This document shows positions 1 through 4,935 of a stretch of DNA of 6,307 nt, one piece after another (within the stretch, counting starts at the first letter, position 1; every line of letters begins with the position of its first letter). This DNA comes from PWQG01 sp051747985. Its GTDB lineage: Bacteria; Pseudomonadota; Gammaproteobacteria; Pseudomonadales; Pseudohongiellaceae. The stretch covers positions 1 through 6,307 of the forward strand of contig JBNJGU010000174.1 of the NCBI GenBank assembly GCA_051747985.1. Direction: 5' to 3'. A program made the position numbers and the translations under genes. The notes under the pieces were generated by a model, which searched no databases, was not told the origin of the DNA, and worked only from the letters and a program-made list of their open reading frames with translations.

Positions 1-2
1 AC

Positions 3-356
3 ACCCGCCCCGCGGCCTGGGAGCAATGGTTCGGGGATTCACGCGGGTGGTACGAAGGCGACACGCTGGTGGTGGAGACGGTCAACATCCGGCCGCTGCA
101 GATGCAGCAGAGCTCGATACCGATCTCGAAGGAAGGGCGTATCATCGAGCGCTTCACGCGTCATTCCGACACCGAGATCGTCTACCAGTTCACCGTCGAG
201 GACGACAATCTCTACACGCAGCCCTGGACGGCCGAACTGAGTTATCACACCACGGAAGGCCCGATGTACGAATATGCCTGCCACGAAGGCAACTACTCGG
301 TACCCGGTATTCTGGCGGGCGCCAGACGCGAGGAAGCCGAAGCGGCCGCGCAGTGA
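3..356 (+). CDS. C-terminal part of a conserved hypothetical protein (5'-truncated)
   Basis: An open frame enters from the left edge and ends at the TGA at 354-356, leaving 117 visible residues; the true start lies outside the window. Two stretches are familiar: GDSRGWYEGDTLVVET near the left edge and MYEYACHEGNYSVPGILAGA close to the C-terminus. From memory these are hallmarks of a widespread family of secreted hypothetical proteins (a few hundred residues long) in Acidobacteria and Proteobacteria, with no firmly assigned reaction. The tail is Ala/Glu-rich (EEAEAAAQ). The middle is rich in aromatic and Thr residues and alternates like beta strands (VYQFTVEDDNLYTQPWTAEL). A GTG at 69 could be mistaken for a start, but coding clearly continues upstream of it. 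The gene converges on the reverse repeat-protein gene, with a hairpin between them. Family assignment is by recall only; function unknown. Confidence 0.85.
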   Translation, partial: TRPAAWEQWFGDSRGWYEGDTLVVETVNIRPLQMQQSSIPISKEGRIIERFTRHSDTEIVYQFTVEDDNLYTQPWTAELSYHTTEGPMYEYACHEGNYSVPGILAGARREEAEAAAQ

Positions 357-374
357 CTCCCCGCCCGTTTCACA

Positions 375-397
375 CCCCGGATCCTGGAGGTCCGGGG
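375..397. terminator. Hairpin between convergent genes, possible bidirectional terminator
   Basis: CCCCGGA (375-381) is exactly reverse-complementary to TCCGGGG (391-397). In RNA the stem extends by a U-G and a C-G pair to nine pairs around a five-base loop. It sits 18 bases after the stop of the left forward gene and 19 bases beyond the stop of the reverse gene ending at 417, where a shared terminator would be expected. Neither side is followed by a clear T-run, so it is not a canonical intrinsic terminator. It could act as an RNA 3'-end stabiliser instead. Confidence 0.45.
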
Positions 398-416
398 CGT
401 AAATCGGGCAGGCACA

Positions 417-1094
417 TCATTCGACTTCGTCGGACAGCCCATCGCCATCGGAGTCGGCATCATTGAAATCTTGCGCCACCCCCTCGGTCCGGTTCGACCG
501 GCTGCTGTTGTGACTGTTGGAGCGGGCCCTCACCGTGTCCATCCGGTCGTCGAGCCCATCGGCATCACTGTCGCTGTCGCCGGGGCCCCGGACCTTAGAC
601 TTGTTGGAACGCGAGTTGTTGTAGTTGGCCCGTTCGTTGCCGTCGTCGAGCCCATCGCCATCACTGTCACCGGGCCCCCGGACTGTAGATCGATTGGAGC
701 GGCTATTGTTGTAACTGGCCGCGCTTCGGGCCTGTCCCACCACACCGCACTCAGCCGGTGTCGCCGCGCAGCTTCCGTCACTGCAGGTCACTCCGTCACA
801 GACATTGGTGTCCGGGCCGGCCACCGTGGACTTGTTGGAGCGTGAGTTGTTGTAGTTGGCCCTGTCACCCGCGCCATCACCCTGACCACCGCTCTGACCG
901 CGGGCGCGCCCCCTGTTCAGCGCGTTGGTTCCACCTGTTGCATCACCTTCATACAGTGGACTGTCGCTGCCGCGCTGAGCCGATGCGCCTTCGTCCTGGG
1001 CCAATGCCGGAGTGGCAGCCAACAGCGCCGCGATGGCCAGGACGAAACAGCCGATCCGCCCCGGAAGATGGGTACGTTCATTGATTGGTTTCAT
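417..1094 (-). CDS. Secreted repeat protein with YNNSRSN motifs and EF-hand-like Asp loops
   Basis: This 225-residue protein has a Sec signal peptide: basic N-region, hydrophobic stretch FVLAIAALLAATPALA (17-32), likely cleavage after Ala32. Residues 33-77 are Gly/Ser/Arg-rich linker. Then come four diverged units, each centred on a YNNSRSN(K/R)S-type motif (about residues 81, 128, 158 and 195). The last three are each followed by an acidic loop of pattern DxDxDGxxD: 143-154, 175-186 and 214-225. All three have Asp or Glu at loop position 12, as in EF-hand or thrombospondin-type-3 calcium loops. The final loop ends exactly at the C-terminal Glu225. Unit 1 instead carries a four-cysteine insert (C99, C104, C109, C116), probably two disulfides after export. 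The start is supported by GGGTGA on the reverse strand (1101-1106), six bases from the ATG. I do not recognise a named family. Calcium binding and an extracellular or surface location are inferred. Confidence 0.85.
   Translation of the reverse strand: MKPINERTHLPGRIGCFVLAIAALLAATPALAQDEGASAQRGSDSPLYEGDATGGTNALNRGRARGQSGGQGDGAGDRANYNNSRSNKSTVAGPDTNVCDGVTCSDGSCAATPAECGVVGQARSAASYNNSRSNRSTVRGPGDSDGDGLDDGNERANYNNSRSNKSKVRGPGDSDSDADGLDDRMDTVRARSNSHNSSRSNRTEGVAQDFNDADSDGDGLSDEVE
420..863 (-). repeat. Four coding tandem units (YNNSRSN + acidic loop)
   Basis: These are in-frame repeats inside the reverse gene: unit 1 at 813-863, unit 2 at 633-719, unit 3 at 537-632 and the most diverged unit 4 at 420-536. 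The SRSN core recurs 47, 30 and 37 residues apart. Similarity is visible at DNA level: 597-632 and 828-863 match at about 32 of 36 bases, most differences being silent. Units 2 and 3 share the order YNNSRSN-R/K-S-x-V-R-G-P-G-D-S-D. This points to internal duplication, with the cysteine-rich insert (about 765-812) separating units 1 and 2. Confidence 0.85.
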
Positions 1095-1184
1095 GACAGA
1101 TCACCCGCTTTTTGCATGGTTGTACCAGTTTCTCCATTCCCTTCTACCATACCCGGTCCACCAAAAAAAGTGCTTTCCGGAGCC

Positions 1185-2201
1185 TCATGTCGCCCCCAGG
1201 CCCCTGAAGAACGCCTGCACATTGTCCCCCAGTGACTCCAGGTCATACCCGCCCTCCTGGACCACCAGCACCGGCAGGCCAGCCTCCGAGATCTGCTGCC
1301 CCAGACGGGCAAACCCCTCGGTGTCCACGGCCACCTTCGCCTGTGGGTCGTTCTTGTAGATATCGAAACCCAGACAGAGTACCAGTACATCAGGATCGTA
1401 TAGACGGATATCGGTCAGCGCATTGGTCAACGAAGCGAAAAAGACTTCCTCGCCCGAGCCATGCGGCAGCGGGTAATTGATGTTGTAGCCGTAGCCTTCC
1501 CCTTCGCCGCGCTCGTCCTCGAAGCCGGTGACCACCGGATAGAAGTTGGTGGGATCGCCGTGGATGGACACGTATAACACGTCACTGCGGTCGTAGAAGA
1601 TCTCCTGGATGCCCTGACCGTGGTGGACATCGGTGTCCAGGATGGCCACCCGCGCGAAACGTTCCTGCAGCCGCTCGGCCGCGATCGCGGCATTGTTCAG
1701 GTAGCAGAACCCACCCGCCGCATCGCGCCGGGCGTGATGTCCCGGTGGACGGCAGACGGCATAGGCGCTCTGGTCGCCCTCGAGCAAGGCGTCGGCGCCG
1801 GCGAGTGCGGACTGCGCCGACCAGTAGGCCGCCTCCCACGTCCCGGCACCGATCGGTGAGCTGCCGTCGGCCTGGTAGCGGGCGGCCTCGGCCAGTATGC
1901 CTTTCAGATGGTTCGGGGAATGAACGTAAATGTTGGACATGACTTCATCGCCCCAGTCGTCCATCTCCTCCCAGCGGCGATGCGCGGACTCGAGGAAACG
2001 CAGGTAGCCGAGATCATGGATATCGGATATGGGGCCGGCCCCCTGGTCTTCCGGCCGCATCACCCGCCAGCCCATCGACTGCAACCCCTCCAGCAGACGG
2101 CTGGTGCGCTCCGGAATCTCCTGGGGCTGGCGCATGCGTCCGCGTGTGAAGTAGGTCTGCGGATTGTGCAGATCCTGGGAAGGATGAAAAAACACCTTCA
2201 T
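1185..2201 (-). CDS. Histone deacetylase/acetylpolyamine amidohydrolase family zinc deacetylase
   Basis: This 338-residue cytoplasmic protein (no signal peptide) should hydrolyse an acetyl-amide bond on an acetylated amine or lysine using one zinc ion. Family motifs appear in order: RPPGHHA (151-157) with the tandem His155-His156, GGFCYLNN (163-170), DTDVHHGQG (189-197) supplying Zn ligands Asp191 and His193, LGFD (277-280) supplying Asp280, and EGGY (316-319) with catalytic Tyr319. Length and motif spacing are close to Mycoplana ramosa acetylpolyamine amidohydrolase (341 aa, from memory), including the N-terminal pattern MKVFFHP and the GTWEAA segment. The start at 2201 rather than 2252 is chosen because a perfect AGGAGG lies seven bases upstream and because Met-Lys-Val-Phe-Phe matches the usual family N-terminus. 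It is transcribed divergently from the PEBP-like gene. The substrate is uncertain: polyamine, acetyl-lysine and other acetylated small amines are all possible. Confidence 0.93.
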   Translation of the reverse strand: MKVFFHPSQDLHNPQTYFTRGRMRQPQEIPERTSRLLEGLQSMGWRVMRPEDQGAGPISDIHDLGYLRFLESAHRRWEEMDDWGDEVMSNIYVHSPNHLKGILAEAARYQADGSSPIGAGTWEAAYWSAQSALAGADALLEGDQSAYAVCRPPGHHARRDAAGGFCYLNNAAIAAERLQERFARVAILDTDVHHGQGIQEIFYDRSDVLYVSIHGDPTNFYPVVTGFEDERGEGEGYGYNINYPLPHGSGEEVFFASLTNALTDIRLYDPDVLVLCLGFDIYKNDPQAKVAVDTEGFARLGQQISEAGLPVLVVQEGGYDLESLGDNVQAFFRGLGAT

Positions 2202-2208
2202 CGTTCGG

Positions 2209-2214
2209 CCTCCT
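2209..2214 (-). promoter_or_regulatory. Ribosome binding site of the deacetylase gene
   Basis: The reverse strand reads AGGAGG, a perfect Shine-Dalgarno sequence, seven bases before the ATG at 2201-2199. This decides the start against the upstream in-frame ATG at 2252, which would add 17 residues absent from the usual family N-terminus. Confidence 0.85.
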
Positions 2215-2241
2215 GTCGTGTCACCGTGACGGTCAGTCGTC

Positions 2242-2271
2242 AGTATTCCCATGCACGGAGCGTCAGGTCAA
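2242..2271 (-). promoter_or_regulatory. Putative sigma70-type promoter of the deacetylase gene
   Basis: On the reverse strand TTGACC (2271-2266) is followed after 18 bases by AATACT (2247-2242), which matches the -10 consensus at four of six positions. Transcription would begin near 2235, leaving a leader of about 35 bases before the ATG at 2201. The -35 box is one arm of the perfect inverted repeat described separately. This is prediction by eye only. Confidence 0.4.
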
Positions 2272-2303
2272 CAGGCAGACCAGTGACCGGCTGTATTGAC
2301 CTG
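2264..2303. repeat. Perfect 8-bp inverted repeat TTGACCTG in divergent promoter region
   Basis: CAGGTCAA (2264-2271) and TTGACCTG (2296-2303) are exact reverse complements separated by 24 bases, with arm centres 32 bp apart (about three helical turns). Each arm coincides with a plausible -35 box facing outward, one for the deacetylase gene and one for the PEBP-like gene. It may simply be two good -35 boxes, or also an operator for a dimeric regulator controlling both directions. Confidence 0.55.
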
Positions 2304-2324
2304 CATTGGCGCTTTGATTACTTT
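2296..2324 (+). promoter_or_regulatory. Putative sigma70-type promoter of the PEBP-like/HAD operon
   Basis: TTGACC (2296-2301) is a five-of-six -35 match and is followed after exactly 17 bases by TACTTT (2319-2324), a weak -10. Transcription would start near 2331, giving a leader of about 28 bases to the ATG at 2359. The weak -10 beside a strong -35 would suit a regulated promoter, but that is inference. Confidence 0.4.
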
Positions 2325-2347
2325 GCCCATCAACCATAACGAAAAAC

Positions 2348-2351
2348 GGAG
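2348..2351 (+). promoter_or_regulatory. Ribosome binding site of the PEBP-like gene
   Basis: GGAG lies seven bases before the ATG at 2359. It selects this start over the in-frame ATG at 2296, which lies inside the predicted promoter and would put 21 extra, non-hydrophobic residues in front of the signal peptide. Confidence 0.75.
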
Positions 2352-2358
2352 AATCACC

Positions 2359-2946
2359 ATGTTCCTGTTCCGCCGCCTGCTAGCGATCACGATGCTGGCC
2401 ACCCTGGCCAGCGGCACCGCGCTATCCCAGACACCGGCCGATGCCTTCCGCCTGATCATCGACGCCTTCGACGATGGCGAGGATATTCCCGTGCGTTTCT
2501 CCCAGGCAGCCGAAGGCGCCGCTCCCGGCGGCGGCACGTCGCCCGCGCTGCGCTGGATCAACCCGCCAGAGGGAACGATCAGCTTTGTGGTTCACATGCA
2601 GGACCTGGACTTCGCGCCCAACCGTGGCGCCCGCAGCCAGGTGCACTGGCTGGTCTGGAACATCCCCGGGGATGCCACCGGACTCGAAGAGGATCAGCCC
2701 CGCGGCGAACAGCTGCCCAATGGCGCCTGGCAGATCAGCGCCACCGGCCCGGTCTACCGGGGCCCCGGTGCACCGGCATCCCGTCCCCGCCACCATTACC
2801 TGTTCGAGGTATATGCGCTGGACACGGAGCTGGACGTGGAGCCAGGCGACAGCGAGCTGGACACGCGTGATGCGGTGATGGCGGCCATGGAAGGGCATGT
2901 GCGCGGCAAATCCGTCTACATGGGCCGTTTCCACCGACCGGAATGA
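2359..2946 (+). CDS. Exported YbhB/YbcL family (Raf kinase inhibitor-like, PEBP) protein
   Basis: The 195-residue product begins with a Sec signal peptide (MFLFRRLLAITMLATLASG, probable cleavage after ALS at residue 23), so it should act in the periplasm. The mature part follows the bacterial phosphatidylethanolamine-binding-protein fold. Visible landmarks are the DDGEDIPVRFSQ opening strand, SPALRW-NPPEGT (like SPPLSW..P.GT of YbhB), the ligand-pocket segment QDLDFAP (usually DPDAP), HWLVWNIP, and the C-terminal GPGAP...HHYLFEVYALD (usual form GPxPP...HrYxFxvyAL). Members bind anionic ligands, but the physiological role of bacterial homologues is poorly known. Cytoplasmic YbhB and periplasmic YbcL are about 158-183 residues long, so the length is normal for an exported form. 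It is the first gene of an operon with the HAD gene, sharing the ATGA overlap at 2943-2946. Confidence 0.92.
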   Translation: MFLFRRLLAITMLATLASGTALSQTPADAFRLIIDAFDDGEDIPVRFSQAAEGAAPGGGTSPALRWINPPEGTISFVVHMQDLDFAPNRGARSQVHWLVWNIPGDATGLEEDQPRGEQLPNGAWQISATGPVYRGPGAPASRPRHHYLFEVYALDTELDVEPGDSELDTRDAVMAAMEGHVRGKSVYMGRFHRPE

Positions 2947-3779
2947 GCGACATGAAACAGGCTCGGAACCCCCTCACCCTTTCGCGCCGCCAACTGCTGA
3001 AACTGGCGGCGGCCTCGATGCCGCTCTACGCGGTCGGAGCCGCGCTGGCTGCTGATGCCACACCATCCGCGTTACCGGGCGTCCGGGCGCTGGTCTTCGA
3101 CGTGTTCGGTACCGTGGTGGACTGGCGCGGATCGATCATCCGGGAGGGTCAGCTACTGGCCCGCCGCAAGGGCTACGACATCGACTGGGGCGAGTTTGCC
3201 GACCGCTGGCGCGGCGGCTACGGTCCGGCCATGAACCGTGTACGCAGCGGCGAACTGCCCTGGACAAAGCTGGATGACCTGCACCGTATGGTGCTGGACG
3301 AACTGGTGGTGGAATTCGGTCTGGACGGACTGGACGAAACGGAGCTGGATCACTTCAATCGGGTCTGGCACCGGCTCACGCCCTGGCCTGACACGATCGC
3401 CGGGCTGAGCCGGCTGCGTAACGAGTATGTCATCGCCACCCTTTCCAATGGCAATGTCTCATTGCTGCTGAACATGGCGAAGAACGCAGGCCTGCCCTGG
3501 GACACCATCCTGTCCGCCGAGCTGTCCCGCCACTACAAACCGGATCCGGAGGCCTACCTCAAGGCGGCTGAACTGCTGAGTGTGGATCCGGATCAACTGC
3601 TGATGGTGGCCACTCACCCCAGCGACCTCCGCGCCGCGGCCGCGGCCGGCCTGAAAACCGCGTACGTGGACCGGCCGCTGGAACGCGGCCCGGACCGGGA
3701 AATCACGCTTCCGGCCCGGGATGCTTTTGACCTGTTCGCGGAAGATTTCCTGGACCTGGCCGAGCAGCTCGATGCCTGA
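2943..3779 (+). CDS. HAD-superfamily type II haloacid dehalogenase with Tat signal peptide
   Basis: The 278-residue product has a twin-arginine leader, SRRQLLK (14-20), then a hydrophobic stretch ending in ALAAD (cleavage near residue 37), predicting folded export to the periplasm. The catalytic domain then shows all HAD motifs: motif I VFDVFGTVVDW (51-61) with nucleophile Asp53, the cap-domain segment DRWRGGY (87-93), motif II TLSNGN (166-171), motif III lysine in HYKPDP (Lys199), and motif IV VATHPSDLRAAAAAG (222-236) with Asp228. DVFGTVVDW and KPDPEAY are typical of (S)-2-haloacid dehalogenases, which swap halide for hydroxyl by way of an aspartyl ester. Relative to the classic L-DEX enzyme, His225 replaces the usual Asn, a change also common in homologues. 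The start ATG overlaps the stop of the PEBP-like gene by four bases, implying translational coupling; an alternative ATG lies at 2952. A different hydrolase or phosphatase activity is possible. Confidence 0.92.
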   Translation: MSDMKQARNPLTLSRRQLLKLAAASMPLYAVGAALAADATPSALPGVRALVFDVFGTVVDWRGSIIREGQLLARRKGYDIDWGEFADRWRGGYGPAMNRVRSGELPWTKLDDLHRMVLDELVVEFGLDGLDETELDHFNRVWHRLTPWPDTIAGLSRLRNEYVIATLSNGNVSLLLNMAKNAGLPWDTILSAELSRHYKPDPEAYLKAAELLSVDPDQLLMVATHPSDLRAAAAAGLKTAYVDRPLERGPDREITLPARDAFDLFAEDFLDLAEQLDA

Positions 3780-3795
3780 ATCTCACCGCCCGATC

Positions 3796-4701
3796 TCACT
3801 CGGCGGCCGGTGCAAGATGATCATGGATCATCCGCGCCACCCCCGCCACCACGGGGTTGACCGCAGCCTGGACGGTATCGAAATCATCCGACACCTGCGA
3901 TTCGGCGAAAATGGCCAGCGCCATCTCGTTGCCGGGCAGGAGCAGGTAGCCCAGATCGTGGGTCACCGAGGCGTTCTCGCCCGTCTTGTGCGCAATCGGC
4001 ACATCATCGGGGACGCCGGCGGCAATTTTCGTCGTGACGGTCTGGGCAGACATCCATGACAGTATCTGGTCACGGGAGTCATCCGCCAGGAACGTACCTT
4101 CGTGGATATGCCGCAACAGCGTGATGGTGTCGATCGTGTCGATGTAGTTTTCCTGCTCGGGCGGCGCGGGCGACTCGAACATCTTGCGTCCGAACTGCAT
4201 GGTTTCGAGTCCCAGCTCATCCGCCAGCGCCTGCATTGACTCATAACCGACCAGATCCACCAGCACATTGGTGGCGGTATTGTCACTGATGGTCACCGTC
4301 AGCCAGGCCAGTCGCCCGACGGGTACCTGGTTCGGCACCGGTTCATCCTGCAACACCCCGTAGCCGCCGACGATATCAGTTTCCGTCACGGTGGCGGTGT
4401 CCGCCAGCGAAAGTGTTCCCTCGTCCACTTGCCACATCAACGTTGCAATCAACAACATCTTGATGGTGGAAGCCGGCGGATAGGGCCGCGGCGAACCGAC
4501 CAGCGCGAAGGCCCCCTCATGCGGCCCGTCCAGCCCCAGCACTCCAATGGACAGCCGGATATCCCGCTCTTCCGCGCTGGCCACTTCGGATTCAAGCTGC
4601 CGGACCATCTCCTGCCACGTACCGGACTGCGCGGACAGGCTCGCCGGGAGACACAACGACAGTGCAGCCAGGGCAAGTACACTCCACTTCCTGAAGATCA
4701 T
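3796..4701 (-). CDS. Exported class A beta-lactamase-like serine hydrolase
   Basis: The 301-residue protein has a Sec signal peptide (hydrophobic core LALAALSLCLPASLSA, cleavage after residue 24; Cys17 is not in a lipobox). It shows the penicillin-recognising motifs in order: SxxK as STIK (78-81, nucleophile Ser78), SDN (139-141) and KTG (239-241), at spacing normal for class A enzymes. Neighbouring ISDNTATNVLVD and HKTGE-(N)-LGYLLLP are also typical of the class A/PF13354 family. The omega-loop Glu166 motif (ExxLN) is not present in recognisable form: the region reads GRKMFESPAPPEQENY (171-186). This may therefore be a DD-peptidase-like or other serine hydrolase rather than a true beta-lactamase. 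Start support: GGAG on the reverse strand (4711-4708), six bases from the ATG. It converges on the HAD gene with only 16 bases between stops, and is divergent from the receptor gene. No resistance phenotype can be asserted. Confidence 0.88.
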   Translation of the reverse strand: MIFRKWSVLALAALSLCLPASLSAQSGTWQEMVRQLESEVASAEERDIRLSIGVLGLDGPHEGAFALVGSPRPYPPASTIKMLLIATLMWQVDEGTLSLADTATVTETDIVGGYGVLQDEPVPNQVPVGRLAWLTVTISDNTATNVLVDLVGYESMQALADELGLETMQFGRKMFESPAPPEQENYIDTIDTITLLRHIHEGTFLADDSRDQILSWMSAQTVTTKIAAGVPDDVPIAHKTGENASVTHDLGYLLLPGNEMALAIFAESQVSDDFDTVQAAVNPVVAGVARMIHDHLAPAAE

Positions 4702-4819
4702 GGGTCGCTCCTTTTTTTATCGGACAGTTCAGACACTACCACAGGACAGGCCATATATTACTGGCCACCGAAACCGGACTGCGATGCACTGGACAGGCAC
4801 CGCTTCCTGGCTCGCCGCC

Positions 4820-4862
4820 GGACCGTCACCGGATTGTCGCGGTCCAGTCACCGTATCGTCAC
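4820..4862 (+). promoter_or_regulatory. Inverted and phased direct repeats upstream of the receptor gene, possible operator
   Basis: GGACCG (4820-4825) and CGGTCC (4840-4845) form a perfect six-base inverted repeat with arm centres 20 bp apart. Overlapping it, GTCAC recurs at 4825, 4847 and 4858, i.e. at 22- and 11-bp steps, close to whole helical turns; the first two copies extend to GTCACCG. The cluster lies 74-116 bases before the receptor start, where a regulator could act. I could not find a convincing -35/-10 pair here; TATCGT at 4854-4859 is the nearest -10-like word. Confidence 0.3.
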
Positions 4863-4935
4863 TTGCCGAAGGTAGGGTTCGCAGAACCATCTGCAAATCC
4901 ATACCGGCCCCCTATTCGGGAAGGACACACGACTC

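Noticed and set aside
26..466. Long open frame on the forward strand overlapping the left-edge gene
   Set aside because: Its translation is Arg/His-rich without family motifs, and it overlaps both the recognisable frame to 356 and the reverse repeat gene; it is a GC-driven shadow.
471..845. Forward open frame with repeated VEPI-type segments antisense to the repeat protein
   Set aside because: Its apparent repeats are the mirror image of the coding repeats on the reverse strand, and it has no ribosome site or signal peptide of its own.
420..863. Possible CRISPR-like or non-coding repeat array
   Set aside because: Units are in frame, uneven in spacing, and differ mostly at silent positions, as expected for protein repeats rather than CRISPR spacers.
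1163..1190. Terminator after the deacetylase gene (reverse strand T7 run)
   Set aside because: The T-run is real, but the preceding sequence forms only a three-base stem next to it, or a six-pair stem with a G-U pair nine bases away; too weak to call.
2220..2230. GTCACCGTGAC palindrome in the deacetylase leader
   Set aside because: It is only a 5-bp arm around one base in GC-rich DNA; too short to call an operator without comparative data.
2202..2252. Longer deacetylase start at 2252
   Set aside because: It adds residues foreign to the family, overlaps the predicted -10 region, and ignores the perfect AGGAGG before the ATG at 2201.
2422..2934. 170-codon reverse open frame opposite the PEBP-like gene
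   Set aside because: The forward frame has a signal peptide and clear family motifs; the reverse translation shows none and lacks a ribosome site.
4749..4766. GGCCA/TGGCC inverted repeat around an AT-rich centre
   Set aside because: It is only five bases per arm, and no matching -35 could be found for the AT-rich centre as a -10 on either strand.
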